Shown: positions 48,391-57,180 of the stretch, in pieces
How the letters are laid out: every line of letters begins with the position of its first letter
Position numbering within the stretch: the stretch's first letter is position 1
Assembly: GCA_045646865.1 (NCBI GenBank)
Contig: JAZRLM010000007.1
Location: 62,001 to 126,000, forward strand
Length of the DNA: 64,000 nucleotides
Reading direction: 5' to 3'
Source of the DNA: SIG440 sp045646865
GTDB lineage: Bacteria > Bacillota > Clostridia > Monoglobales > Monoglobaceae
Made by a program: the position numbers and the translations under genes
The notes under the pieces: model-generated
What the model saw: only the letters and a program-made list of their open reading frames with translations
What the model was told of the DNA's origin: nothing
The model's database searches: none

Positions 48391-48999
48391 TTATTTTATT
48401 TCCTCAAAATCTGCTGCGCCGTGCTTGCAAAGTGGACAGACAAAATCTTCGGGGAGAACCTCACCCTCGTATACATATCCGCAGATTTTGCAGACAAAGC
48501 CCTTTTTCTTTTGGGGCTGCGGCTTGGGTTTTACATTATCCTGATAATAGGTATATGTCATTGTTTCTTTATCCACAATATTTGTTGCTTCGGTAAGGGT
48601 GCACACAAACATTCCGTGTGTGTCAAAATCAATATACTGCTCAACCTTTAATGATATAAACGCATTAACATACTGCGACGGAACAGCCAGACCGTTTTCG
48701 GATGTCCAGAAGGGGGTGTCTGCAAATTTGTCGGTATCACGTCCGCTTTTAAAACCAAAGGTCTGAAAAACAGAAAATGGTGCTTCAACCGACAGACAGC
48801 AAACATTCATAACTCCCGTATCTTTTATAACATCGTGTGAATAGTTTGCTTTGTTGATTGTCACGGCTATGCGGCTTGGTGTATTTGTCACCTGTGTAAC
48901 GGTGTTTACTATCAAGCCGTTGTGACGGTTGCCGTCAAAGGATGTTACAACATACAGCCCATAGCCGATTTTAAATAATGCTGTGTTATCTATATTCAT
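48391..48999 (-). CDS. Flavin reductase-rubredoxin fusion (high-molecular-weight rubredoxin type)
   Basis: 202 residues. Residues 1-150 are a flavin reductase-like split barrel (YGLYVVTSFDGNRHNGLIVNT, then NVCCLSVEAPFSVFQTFGFKSGRDTDKF). A Pro/Lys linker leads to a rubredoxin domain with C170, C173, C188, C191 (FVCKICGYVYEG and CPLC). In Moorella the matching protein passes electrons from NADH to flavodiiron proteins for O2 or NO detoxification. A similar oxidative-stress role is likely here. Confidence 0.9.
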   Translation of the reverse strand: MNIDNTALFKIGYGLYVVTSFDGNRHNGLIVNTVTQVTNTPSRIAVTINKANYSHDVIKDTGVMNVCCLSVEAPFSVFQTFGFKSGRDTDKFADTPFWTSENGLAVPSQYVNAFISLKVEQYIDFDTHGMFVCTLTEATNIVDKETMTYTYYQDNVKPKPQPQKKKGFVCKICGYVYEGEVLPEDFVCPLCKHGAADFEEIK

Positions 49000-49028
49000 A
49001 CATCAACTCTCCTTAAATGGAAAAATAA

Positions 49029-49100
49029 TCAGGGACAGATATCCCGAACGGTCCGCAGGAAAAACCTTTCGGACAGACAGTCGGGAACATCTGTCCCTGA
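49029..49100. repeat. Long nested inverted repeat
   Basis: TCAGGGACAGAT (49029-49040) and ATCTGTCCCTGA (49089-49100) pair perfectly; inside lie CCCGA/TCGGG and TCCGcAGG/CCTttCGGA stems. On the minus strand it is followed by TTATTTTT, so it could terminate the ECF gene transcript, but its size and nesting are unusual for a terminator. Confidence 0.75.
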
Positions 49101-49137
49101 AATATATCTTTTATTATTTTATGCAAAAAGTTTAAAT

Positions 49138-49683
49138 TTAAAACAAAGCAGGTGTTTTTTTCAGCATTTTCATTTTTGAAAGCGCTTTAACAAGGATGAT
49201 GGCAATTATATAGTCAATAATGTGATGGACAAGTGTTCCCACGCCGGTTACATAAAATGCCATCTGGAAGATTGAGGATTCTGCACCCTTTGTCCATCCC
49301 ATAGACAAAAACAGCAAAACAACAAGGGCCTCGCAAAGTGCATGCAAAAGAGTTGTGACAATTCCCACAAGGGTGATGCTTAGATTCTTCTGTATCATAT
49401 ATGCGCCCACAACCGCAAAGATTATGTGTGAGCCTGCTCTTGCTGTAACAACGGGGTCAAGGCCGGTCAGCAAAAAGCCAAGGGTTGTGCCAATAGCGGT
49501 GAATATTGCCGAAACAGGTGAAATAAACATTGATATAAAGATGGGCACATGTGCCGTAAGTGTTGCGGTAAAAGCAGGGGGCAATATAACACGAAGAAAT
49601 GTAAATGCGGTTGGTATAATGATGCCCAGAGCTATAAGTAATGCAGTTATTACCATATCTTTGGTGTTAAATGTTTTGTTCAT
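49138..49683 (-). CDS. ECF transporter substrate-binding (S) component, possibly niacin/folate type
   Basis: 181 residues, six hydrophobic helices. TALLIALGIIIPTAF, ILPPAFTATLTAHVPIFISMFISPVSAIFTAIGTTLGFLLTGL and RAGSHIIFA follow the NiaX/FolT-like S-component pattern. It would bind a vitamin and dock to a shared EcfAAT module encoded elsewhere. Substrate assignment is uncertain. No vitamin riboswitch is seen upstream (49684-49800). Confidence 0.78.
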   Translation of the reverse strand: MNKTFNTKDMVITALLIALGIIIPTAFTFLRVILPPAFTATLTAHVPIFISMFISPVSAIFTAIGTTLGFLLTGLDPVVTARAGSHIIFAVVGAYMIQKNLSITLVGIVTTLLHALCEALVVLLFLSMGWTKGAESSIFQMAFYVTGVGTLVHHIIDYIIAIILVKALSKMKMLKKTPALF

Positions 49684-49800
49684 TTTTAATTCTCCCTTAC
49701 AATTTTTGTTAATAACATTATTTTAAAACTTTTATTAAAATATGTCAAGTTTTTTAGACGAATAAACTGCGATTTCGTTGAAATATAAGGACTTTTGTGG

Positions 49801-49829
49801 TTGACATAGCTCAAAAAAAGGGGTATAAT
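49801..49829 (+). promoter_or_regulatory. Promoter of metK
   Basis: TTGACA (49801-49806), 17 nt, TATAAT (49824-49829), full consensus. The ~75-nt leader is too short and unstructured for a SAM riboswitch. Confidence 0.85.
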
Positions 49830-49911
49830 GTTAGTTAGTAAAATAGGTGGATTGTGTAAATGTGCAATATCATCAGTTTATACAGTCTTTAAAATACAGG
49901 AGGAATAAAAA

Positions 49912-51072
49912 ATGAGTTACAAGAAGTTATTCACATCTGAGTCGGTTACCGAGGGGCATCCCGATAAAATTTCCGACTTAATTTCCGATGCGGTGCTTGA
50001 TGCCATTTATGCTCAGGACCCTCAGGCGCGCGTTGCGTGTGAGGTTACTGTTACCACAGGTCTTGTGGTTGTGGTTGGCGAAATCAGCACTACTGCTAAT
50101 ATCGACGTTCAGGAGATTGTAAGAGAAACCGTCCGCGAGGTTGGTTATGACCGCGCGAAATACGGCTTTGACTGCGACACCTGCGGTGTTATCTGTGCTC
50201 TTGACAAGCAGTCAACCGACATTGCAATGGGCGTTGATGACAACGGCGAGGGTCACGGTGCTGGCGATCAGGGTATGATGTTTGGCTTTGCCTGCGACGA
50301 AACAGAGAGCTATATGCCTATGGCAATTGACCTTGCTCACAAAATGGCAAGACGTCTTACCGAAGTAAGAAAGAGCGGCGTGCTCCCATACCTCAGACCT
50401 GACGGCAAAACTCAGGTTACTGTTGAATACAACGAGGACGGAACTGTTAAGAGAATTGATGCTGTTGTTGTATCTAGCCAGCACGACGAGAAGGTTGAAA
50501 TGGCTGACCTTCGTGCAGATATCGAGAGAGAAGTTATCCGCACAACAATTCCTGCTGAGCTTATGGATGCAGATACAAAGATATTCATAAACCCCACAGG
50601 CAGGTTTGTTATTGGCGGACCTCAGGGTGACTCGGGTCACACAGGCAGAAAGATTATTGTTGATACCTACGGCGGATATGCACGTCACGGCGGCGGCGCA
50701 TTCTCGGGCAAGGACCCCACGAAGGTTGACAGGTCTGCGGCTTATGCGGCAAGATATGTTGCCAAGAATGTTGTTGCGGCAGGTCTTGCAAAATCCTGCG
50801 AGGTTCAGCTTGCATATTCTATTGGTGTTGCACAGCCCGTATCACTCCGAATTGATACATTCGGTACAGGCAAAATCAGCGAGGAAAAGATTTCCGAACT
50901 TGTTGGCAAGGTGTTTGACCTTACTCCAAGCGGAATTATAAATACACTTAATCTCAGAAGACCAATCTACAAGCAGACTGCCGCTTACGGACATTTTGGA
51001 CGCACCGATGTTGACCTTCCCTGGGAAGCAACCGACAAGGCTAAGGCTCTTAAGGAAATGGCAGGATTATAA
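49912..51072 (+). CDS. metK: S-adenosylmethionine synthetase
   Basis: 386 residues. Forms SAM from methionine and ATP. Motifs: FTSESVTEGHPDKISDLISDAVLDA, GAGDQGMMFGFA, GGPQGDSGHTGRKIIVDTYGGYARHGGGAFSGKDPTKVDRS. AGGAGG at 49898 precedes ATG. Confidence 0.98.
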   Translation: MSYKKLFTSESVTEGHPDKISDLISDAVLDAIYAQDPQARVACEVTVTTGLVVVVGEISTTANIDVQEIVRETVREVGYDRAKYGFDCDTCGVICALDKQSTDIAMGVDDNGEGHGAGDQGMMFGFACDETESYMPMAIDLAHKMARRLTEVRKSGVLPYLRPDGKTQVTVEYNEDGTVKRIDAVVVSSQHDEKVEMADLRADIEREVIRTTIPAELMDADTKIFINPTGRFVIGGPQGDSGHTGRKIIVDTYGGYARHGGGAFSGKDPTKVDRSAAYAARYVAKNVVAAGLAKSCEVQLAYSIGVAQPVSLRIDTFGTGKISEEKISELVGKVFDLTPSGIINTLNLRRPIYKQTAAYGHFGRTDVDLPWEATDKAKALKEMAGL

Positions 51073-51099
51073 AAACTTGAAAACAGAAAGGAAATTGTT

Positions 51100-51621
51100 A
51101 TGAAAAAATTGTTTATAGCTTTATTTGTAGTTAGTATGATTATGTGCGGTGTTACAGTTTTTGCCGCAGAGGATGCTGCAGCAGAGGATGTTATGCTTAT
51201 AATGGCACCCCCTGCAGACGTTATTGATGTCGAAAAAATGGCAACAGATTCTATTGTGATTGACGGTGCTAAACTGGACATTGCACCTGTTATGGGCAAG
51301 ATGGTTGAAAAAGACGGCGTTGTTTTTGTTCCTGTAAGAGTTGTTCTTGAAACAATGGGTTATCAGGTAAGCTGGACAGATGCAGAAAAGATGGTTATGG
51401 CCGTAAATCCGCTAACCGGTGCAATTCTGGTTATGCAGGTTGACAATGCCTTGCTTTTCTCGACACAAGGTCAGGAAGAAGGCAAAATCACAATGGAGGC
51501 ACCAAGCTTCCTCAATCTTGACGAGTGCAGAACCTATGTTCCTGTAAATGCACTTGCTCAGGCTATTGGGTATAATGTTGGTTTTGATGCAGAAATTAAT
51601 TCTGTGACTTTAAGCAAGTAA
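51100..51621 (+). CDS. Secreted stalk-domain protein (copper amine oxidase N-terminal-like)
   Basis: 173 residues. Signal peptide 1-22 (ending VFAAE). Two copper amine oxidase N-terminal-like (CAO_N1, stalk) motifs: KDGVVFVPVRVVLETMGYQVSWTD and CRTYVPVNALAQAIGYNVGFD, each followed by a beta strand. The domain occurs in many clostridial surface proteins and probably supports wall interactions. It lies 27 nt behind metK and may be read from the same promoter. Confidence 0.82.
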   Translation: MKKLFIALFVVSMIMCGVTVFAAEDAAAEDVMLIMAPPADVIDVEKMATDSIVIDGAKLDIAPVMGKMVEKDGVVFVPVRVVLETMGYQVSWTDAEKMVMAVNPLTGAILVMQVDNALLFSTQGQEEGKITMEAPSFLNLDECRTYVPVNALAQAIGYNVGFDAEINSVTLSK

Positions 51622-51626
51622 AAATG

Positions 51627-51662
51627 TAAAAGATCTGTCAAATCTTCGGCAGGTCTTTTGCT
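51627..51662 (+). terminator. Terminator after stalk-domain gene
   Basis: AAAAGATCTG and CAGGTCTTTT pair with one mismatch around a TCAAATCTTCGG loop. Confidence 0.7.
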
Positions 51663-51700
51663 TTAAAAGAGGATGAGTGTTCCGCAGAAAGGATTACAAA

Positions 51701-52300
51701 ATGGATTATTATGTTTCACCACTTCAGAATCTTATAGACGAATTTCAAAAGCTGCCCGGCATCGGCAACAAAACCGCACAACGACTTGCCTATCACGTTC
51801 TTAATATGCCCGAGACATCGGCAAACCGCTTTGCAAATGCAATTACCGATGCAAAGAAAAAGATTACCTATTGCAAGGTGTGCCAGAACTTTTCCGACCG
51901 CGAGGAATGTTCGGTTTGCAGCAGTCCTGCCCGTGACAAGGGTATTATTTGCGTTGTTGAAAATCCCCGTGATGTAATCCAGATGGAAAAAACAAACGAG
52001 TTTAAGGGTACGTACCACGTTCTACACGGTGCTATTTCGCCAATGGATAATATCGGACCTGAGGATATTCGTATAAAAGAACTGATGGCGCGAATCACTT
52101 CGGGCGAGGTCAGCGAGGTTATAATGGCAACCAATCCTAACCTAGAGGGCGAAACAACGGCGATGTACATCTCAAAATTGATAAAGCCTTTTGGGGTAAA
52201 GGTTACAAGGATTGCTCACGGTGTTCCTGTGGGCGGTGAGCTTGAATATGCCGACGAAATTACACTTGCAAGGGCGCTGCAATGGCGTATTGAGTTATGA
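51701..52300 (+). CDS. recR: Recombination protein RecR
   Basis: 199 residues. Helix-hairpin-helix LPGIGNKTAQRLAYHVL, zinc finger with CKVCQNFSDREECSVC, Toprim domain with ICVVENPRDVIQMEKT, and C-terminal GVPVGGELEYADEITLARAL. Acts with RecF/RecO to load RecA at gaps. AGAAAGGA at 51687 sets ATG 51701. dnaX, its usual partner upstream, is not here. Confidence 0.96.
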   Translation: MDYYVSPLQNLIDEFQKLPGIGNKTAQRLAYHVLNMPETSANRFANAITDAKKKITYCKVCQNFSDREECSVCSSPARDKGIICVVENPRDVIQMEKTNEFKGTYHVLHGAISPMDNIGPEDIRIKELMARITSGEVSEVIMATNPNLEGETTAMYISKLIKPFGVKVTRIAHGVPVGGELEYADEITLARALQWRIEL

Positions 52301-53076
52301 TTAAAGAGAAAATACGTAAATTTGCAAAGGAACTGGGTCTTGAAAAGGTTGGCTTTTCTGCCAATGCGATTGTTGTGTTGTTCCCTTACTTTGTCAAGGG
52401 AGAAGAAGGAAATTTGTCAATGTACGCGCGTGGGATTGACTATCACCGTGTGGCAGAGGATAAGCTGAAAAAATTGGAGGCTTTTCTGCAGACTTTGGGG
52501 GCAACCGAGACATTAATTCACGCAGACAAGGGCACACTTGACGACCGCAAGGCGGCGTATGATGCAGGGCTTGGGTTTTCAGGAAAAAACGGAATGTTGA
52601 TTTGCCATGAATATGGCTCATATTTCTTTATCGGTCAGGTGGTACACAATCTGAAAGTTGATGCCGACAAGCCGTTGACCGAGAGCTGCTTATCCTGCGG
52701 AGACTGTGTGAAAAATTGTCCCGGTGGTGCATTGAATGGTGAGGGTTTTAAAATTGACAAGTGCCTTTCGGAGATTTCGCAGAAAAGAGGAGAGCTTTCT
52801 GACCACGAGCAGGATCTCTTGAAAAACAACGGAATTTGCTGGGGCTGTGATGTGTGTCAGGCGGTTTGTCCGCACAACAAGGATTTGTATACTACCGCAA
52901 TGCCTGAATTTCTGGATAGAAGAATAACCCATTTAAGTCCCGAAGATGTGGCGGAATTAAGTAATCGTGAGTTTAAAGAAAAATTCGGCGAATATGCATT
53001 TTCCTGGCGTGGCAAAGGCGTGCTTGAAAGGAATTTAAAGATATTGTTTTCTCAACGGGAGGAAATAAATGAATAA
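52297..53076 (+). CDS. QueG-like 4Fe-4S protein (epoxyqueuosine reductase family, short form)
   Basis: 259 residues. Two ferredoxin-type clusters: CLSCGDCVKNCPGGAL and CWGCDVCQAVCPHNKD; before them the QueG pattern YHRVAEDKLKKLEAFLQ and DDRKAAYDAGLGFSGKNGMLI. True QueG proteins are about 300-380 residues; this one lacks the C-terminal HEAT-like part. QueG uses cobalamin to reduce epoxyqueuosine in tRNA. Activity on tRNA is plausible but not certain. Start overlaps the recR stop by 4 nt. Confidence 0.82.
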   Translation: MIKEKIRKFAKELGLEKVGFSANAIVVLFPYFVKGEEGNLSMYARGIDYHRVAEDKLKKLEAFLQTLGATETLIHADKGTLDDRKAAYDAGLGFSGKNGMLICHEYGSYFFIGQVVHNLKVDADKPLTESCLSCGDCVKNCPGGALNGEGFKIDKCLSEISQKRGELSDHEQDLLKNNGICWGCDVCQAVCPHNKDLYTTAMPEFLDRRITHLSPEDVAELSNREFKEKFGEYAFSWRGKGVLERNLKILFSQREEINE

Positions 53077-54391
53077 AAATGATATTTTTGAAATAGAAAT
53101 AACAGGAACAACCGACCAGGGCGACGGCGTAGGCAGAGCCGAGGGTATGGCGGTGTTTGTTCCTTATGCGCTTGTGGGCGAGGTTGCACGGGTTCTGATT
53201 GTCAAGGTGCTGAAAAACTTTGCATACGGCAAGCTCCTTGAGATAATAACTCCCTCGCAACACAGAATCAAGGCTGAGTGTGATTATTTTTACAAGTGCG
53301 GCGGCTGTCGGTTCTGGAATGTGGAATATGCTCAGGAACTTGAATATAAACGGCAGAATGTTGAGGATTGCCTGAGAAGGATTGGCAGGATTGATATCGA
53401 AGTTCCCAAAACTTTGGGATGCCAAAGCTGCAAAGGCTACCGCAACAAGGGGCAGTTCCCTGTCAGCATAGACGGCATAGGCATTTATGCACAGAACAGC
53501 CACAGAGTTATTGATGTCGAAAAATGCATAATTCAGGGCGATGAAAACCCGCAGGTTTTAGCCGCTGTCCGTCAATGGATGACAGAGTGCGGGGTGGAGC
53601 CGTACAACGAGGAAAGTCATTCCGGATGTTTGCGACATATTTACACAAGATGCGGCGACTCAGGTGTTATGGTGTGCATTGTCACAAGGACAGAAGGTGT
53701 TCCTTGCCGTGAAAGGCTAGTTGAAATTCTGCGTGAAAAGGTGGATGGACTCTCGGGTGTTATCCATAATATGAATGAAAAGCAGACAAATGTTGTTCTT
53801 GGCAGAAGATTCAGAACTCTCTGGGGTGAGGATTATCTGATTGACAGCATCGGACATTGCAAATTCAAATTGTCGCCTCTGTCTTTTTATCAGGTTAACA
53901 ATGCCCAGACCAAGGTTTTGTATGACAAAGTTGCGGAATTTGCACAGCTTTCAGGATGCGAAGTTGTGTGGGATTTGTATTGCGGGATTGGCACAATCGG
54001 TCAGTACCTTGCAAAGAATGCAAAAAAGATTGTTGGGTGCGAGGTGGTTCCGCAGGCAATTGAAAATGCAAAAGAAAATGCAAAACTCAACCGAATTGAA
54101 AATACCGAATACTACTGCGGAACAGCCGAAGAGGTTGCCCCCAAATTGAAGGGCGAACGCCCTGATGTTGTTATTCTTGACCCACCAAGAAAGGGGTGCG
54201 AGGAAAGCCTGCTTAAAACCGTTGCCAAAACCGGAGCAAAGCGGATGGTGTATGTTTCCTGCAAACCGTCAACCTTGGCAAGAGATTTGAGAATTCTTGA
54301 AGATTTGGGCTACAAAACTCAAAAAGTTCAGTCGGTGGATATGTTCCCGAGGACGCATCATTGCGAAGTTGTCTGTGCTTTGCACAGATAA
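53069..54391 (+). CDS. rlmD: 23S rRNA (uracil-5-)-methyltransferase, RlmD/RlmCD family
   Basis: 440 residues. TRAM domain at the N-terminus, iron-sulfur cysteines in CDYFYKCGGCRFW plus a later C, SAM-binding WDLYCGIGTIGQYLAKNAKKIVGCEVVPQAIENAKENAKLN and the catalytic region LDPPRKGCEESLL (nucleophilic cysteine) with SCKPSTLARDL. In Firmicutes a single enzyme often methylates both U747 and U1939. The gene's last 30 nt form one arm of the large inverted repeat at 54361-54399, so its C-terminus (CEVVCALHR) may have been reshaped by the downstream element. Confidence 0.92.
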   Translation: MNKNDIFEIEITGTTDQGDGVGRAEGMAVFVPYALVGEVARVLIVKVLKNFAYGKLLEIITPSQHRIKAECDYFYKCGGCRFWNVEYAQELEYKRQNVEDCLRRIGRIDIEVPKTLGCQSCKGYRNKGQFPVSIDGIGIYAQNSHRVIDVEKCIIQGDENPQVLAAVRQWMTECGVEPYNEESHSGCLRHIYTRCGDSGVMVCIVTRTEGVPCRERLVEILREKVDGLSGVIHNMNEKQTNVVLGRRFRTLWGEDYLIDSIGHCKFKLSPLSFYQVNNAQTKVLYDKVAEFAQLSGCEVVWDLYCGIGTIGQYLAKNAKKIVGCEVVPQAIENAKENAKLNRIENTEYYCGTAEEVAPKLKGERPDVVILDPPRKGCEESLLKTVAKTGAKRMVYVSCKPSTLARDLRILEDLGYKTQKVQSVDMFPRTHHCEVVCALHR

Positions 54392-54592
54392 CTTCGCAGC
54401 GATATAAATTCCTTGCGAAATTTGAGATATACCTGACGGCGCGATATATCTTCGATGTGATATGTCCCTTCGGGACGTGAAAAGGAATTTGTATCATATC
54501 GCAGGAGAGTGGAACGAGCCGATATTGCAGCGGAGCATAGCGAAGTTATATCGCACGAGCAAAGCGAGTATATCGCAGAAAGGAACTCCATT
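54362..54592 (+). other. Long structured element upstream of four-helix-bundle gene
   Basis: It opens with 17-bp arms TGCGAAGTTGTCTGTGC (54362-54378) and GCACAGATAACTTCGCA (54382-54398), one G-T wobble. Next, GCGATATAAATTCCTT (from 54400) pairs with AAAGGAATTTGTATCATATCGC near 54480-54502, enclosing a GTCCC-TTCG-GGAC hairpin. Repeats of GCGATAT/ATATCGC recur at the end (54533-54573) together with small GAGCAAAGCGAG-like units. About 230 nt without coding signals up to the AAAGGA ribosome-binding site of the next gene. Confidence 0.7.
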
Positions 54593-54940
54593 ATGGAAAA
54601 TAAAACAATTAAGGAATTAGCGGTTGAACTTACAGTTGAAACAACTGCAGTTTGTGACAATATTAAAGGGCGTTCGGCTTTTATTAATCAGCTGTTGCGT
54701 TCTTGTTCTTCAATCGGAGCAAATTCCCACGAAGCAAAATATGCCCAAAGCAAAGCTGATTTTATAAGCAAAATGGAAATAGCTCTTAAAGAATGTTATG
54801 AAACAGAGTATTGGCTTGAAATTATTTTTAAGGTGAATGCGATTGATAAAATAACATATAAAGCCTTAACAAATAAATGCGGAACAATAAGAAGGAAGTT
54901 AATTGCATCGGTTACTACGGCAAAAAACAGAAAGGAATAG
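54593..54940 (+). CDS. Four-helix-bundle protein (S23/bAvd-like)
   Basis: 115 residues, entirely helical: MENKTIKELAVELTVETTAV, SAFINQLLRSCSSIGANSHEA, ADFISKMEIALKECYETEYWLEII, with the S-I-G-A-N-x-x-E-A segment typical of the family known from 23S rRNA intervening sequences and, as Avd, from diversity-generating retroelements. No reverse transcriptase is near, so a retroelement link is not supported. An in-frame start at 54509 lies inside the structured element; AGAAAGGA at 54577 selects ATG 54593. Function is unknown; basic charge suggests nucleic-acid binding. Confidence 0.85.
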   Translation: MENKTIKELAVELTVETTAVCDNIKGRSAFINQLLRSCSSIGANSHEAKYAQSKADFISKMEIALKECYETEYWLEIIFKVNAIDKITYKALTNKCGTIRRKLIASVTTAKNRKE

Positions 54941-54944
54941 TGAA

Positions 54945-55935
54945 ATGAAAAAGTTTAACGAAATTCCTTTAATGAACACGTTTTTGTGTTTTGTGTTGTT
55001 ATGGTGCATCTTACATCAGGCCCGGTTGAGAGTCTTACCTTCGGTATGTTCTGGCATACAGTTATTTATATTATAAACCGAATTCTGTGGTTTTCTGTTC
55101 CAGCGTTTTTGTTTTTAAGCGGATTGAAATTATATAATAAATATGCCAATGTAAAGATTGATTTAAAGCGCTTTTACATGGACAGATTCAAAAAAATGTT
55201 ATTCCGTATGTGATTTGTGTGATTGTCTATTTTGCTTATTTTTTCGTCAAGGGTTGGGCGGACGTTAAAGGCCTTCCAAAGTATATACTTTTAGGAACAT
55301 TGGTGGCACACTGTTATTATATTGTGATTGCTGTTCAATCGTATATTACATTTCCTCTGCTGAAGAAAATGTTTGACAGATTTCCCAAGCCGGTAACTTT
55401 TGTGGCCTTAATATGCTCGGTAGTATTTGTCCAGTTCTGGCGATTTGAATATACAGATCGTTTTTTAGGGGCTTATATTTTCTATTTTGTATTTGGTATG
55501 TTTTTTTCAAGATACAAAATATATGAAAAAATAAAAAGGATTTACCTGTGGTGCGTTGCAGGATATGTTATTGTTGGGATTATACACATTGGCTTATTAT
55601 ACAGGCAGTCGGCGGGTGTATTCTGGTATCGGTATGCAGATATTGTAAATATAGTCTGTGTCACTCTTGCTATATTGGTGATATACAGCACGTGTGTGGT
55701 ACTTAGTCAAAGGTGCAGTCGGCTTTGTCGGTGGGCACAGGTTATCAACAATACCTCCTTCAGCATATATTTGTATCATATTATGGTGTTATCTGTATTA
55801 AAGTATGACGTTCTGCCAAGGTTTAATCTGACATCGGGTGATGTCTTTATTATTTCTGCTGTGGTGGCATACGGATTGATACTTGTATACAGTATTTTGA
55901 CAGATTATATAAAAAGGAGAATGACTCAAATATGA
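54945..55935 (+). pseudogene. Acyltransferase-3 family membrane protein with two frameshifts
   Basis: A single 330-residue acyltransferase can be read only across frames. From ATG 54945: MKKFNEIPLMNTFLCF; one missing T near 54989-54993 shifts to CVVMVHLTSGPVESLTFG and RFYMDRFKKML; a missing base near 55199-55202 shifts to PYVICVIVYFAYFFVKGW onward, to TGA 55933. The helices and the H-L-T-S motif belong to the O-acetyltransferase type 3 family (membrane acyltransferases that modify sugars). Both lesions are in short homopolymers, so sequencing error is possible. Confidence 0.8.
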
Positions 55936-56459
55936 ACACAATCGTAATATATAAATCAAAATACGGCTCTACCAAGGCGTATGCAGAATGGATTGCAGAA
56001 GAACTTGGCTGCATGGCGGTTGATGCGGCGGACATTAAGCATTGCGATTTAGATAGATATGAAACAATAGTATACGGCGGCGGACTGTATGCAGAAATGA
56101 TTGCAGGCATCAGCCTTATAACAAAAAATCTTGATAAACTGACTGACAAAAAGATAGCAGTATTTTCAACAGGACTGACACCTCTTGACTGCCGCCAATA
56201 TTATGATAAAATGGTAATAGAAAAAAACTTTAAACAGGGAGTCCCTGACAACGTAAAAGTTTTTAATTATATGGGAAAAATGATTATTGATGAGCTTAGC
56301 CTTCCCCATAAGACGGCAATAAAAATGCTGAAGAAGCTTATGTCAGGCAAGAAAAATCCAACCGATATGGAAAAGCTCCTAATTGATTTGTGCGATGCCG
56401 ACGGAGATTTTACAAACCGTAATGAAATTTCAGAACTTGTGGAATACATAAAAGGATAA
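55932..56459 (+). CDS. Flavodoxin domain protein (Flavodoxin_5, protoporphyrinogen oxidase-like)
   Basis: 175 residues: TIVIYKSKYGSTKAYAEWIAEELG (FMN phosphate loop), YGGGLYAEMIAG and FSTGLTPLDC, the flavodoxin_5 order. HemG-like proteins belong here, but in Clostridia these are usually general redox proteins. Its ATG overlaps the end of the acyltransferase remnant by 4 nt. Confidence 0.85.
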   Translation: MNTIVIYKSKYGSTKAYAEWIAEELGCMAVDAADIKHCDLDRYETIVYGGGLYAEMIAGISLITKNLDKLTDKKIAVFSTGLTPLDCRQYYDKMVIEKNFKQGVPDNVKVFNYMGKMIIDELSLPHKTAIKMLKKLMSGKKNPTDMEKLLIDLCDADGDFTNRNEISELVEYIKG

Positions 56460-56469
56460 AAACAAAAAG

Positions 56470-57165
56470 ATGAACAAAAGAAAATTTTTTACGGGAAATC
56501 AACTGAAAGTTATTGCGGCAGTTGCTATGATGATTGACCATATTGGTGCGGCTTTGTTTCCCAACCTGACGGTTTTGCGAATAATCGGAAGGCTGGCATA
56601 TCCCATATTTGCATATATGATTGTAGAAGGCTTTGAACATACAAAGAACCGCAAAAAGTATCTGCTTAGAATGGTTGTTATGGCGATGTTTTTGCAGTTG
56701 GTTTATGGTGTGGTGATGAAGTCCTTATATCAATGTATATTCGTGACATTCTCACTATCCATAGCTTTGTGTATGCTTGCGGATAATGCAATGAAACACA
56801 GCAATCCAGTAAATTTGACTGCGTTTGCTTTGTCTGTGGTTATGGTGTGGTTTGCTACAAACATTCTTCCTGGCACTCTCAATAAAACGGACTTTTGGAT
56901 TGACTACGGATTTTTTGGAGTAATGCTTCCGGTGGTTGTGTTTATGGCAAAAACAAAGGTCGGCAAGTTGATTACTTTTGTTGTTATGTTGTGCCTTTTG
57001 TGGGCAGATTGCGGAGGCATACAGGGATATGCGCTTGCGACGGCTTTGCTTATTGCCTTATACAATGGCGAAAGGGGCAGACTTAAAATGAAAAACTTCT
57101 TCTATATCTTTTATCCGGCACATATGGCGGCTATTTATATGATACAACTATTGATAGAAAAATAA
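56470..57165 (+). CDS. TraX-family membrane protein
   Basis: 231 residues with seven hydrophobic helices. TGNQLKVIAAVAMMIDHIGAALFPN and LRIIGRLAYPIFAYMIVEGFEHTKNRKKYLLRM are the TraX family core (PF05857), named after the F-pilin N-acetyltransferase. In Firmicutes without conjugation genes it is a chromosomal protein of unknown acylation target. It may act with nearby acyltransferase and flavodoxin genes in one transcript. Confidence 0.85.
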   Translation: MNKRKFFTGNQLKVIAAVAMMIDHIGAALFPNLTVLRIIGRLAYPIFAYMIVEGFEHTKNRKKYLLRMVVMAMFLQLVYGVVMKSLYQCIFVTFSLSIALCMLADNAMKHSNPVNLTAFALSVVMVWFATNILPGTLNKTDFWIDYGFFGVMLPVVVFMAKTKVGKLITFVVMLCLLWADCGGIQGYALATALLIALYNGERGRLKMKNFFYIFYPAHMAAIYMIQLLIEK

Positions 57166-57180
57166 TACGGAGGACACAAA

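Noticed and set aside
49830..49911. SAM riboswitch before metK
   Set aside because: The leader is about 75 nt and lacks the conserved SAM-I, SAM-II or SMK elements.
54593..54940. Diversity-generating retroelement based on the Avd-like protein
   Set aside because: No reverse transcriptase, template repeat or variable repeat with adenine-specific changes is visible in the window.
56470..57165. Conjugative element suggested by TraX
   Set aside because: No relaxase, coupling protein or type IV secretion gene is near; chromosomal TraX relatives are common.
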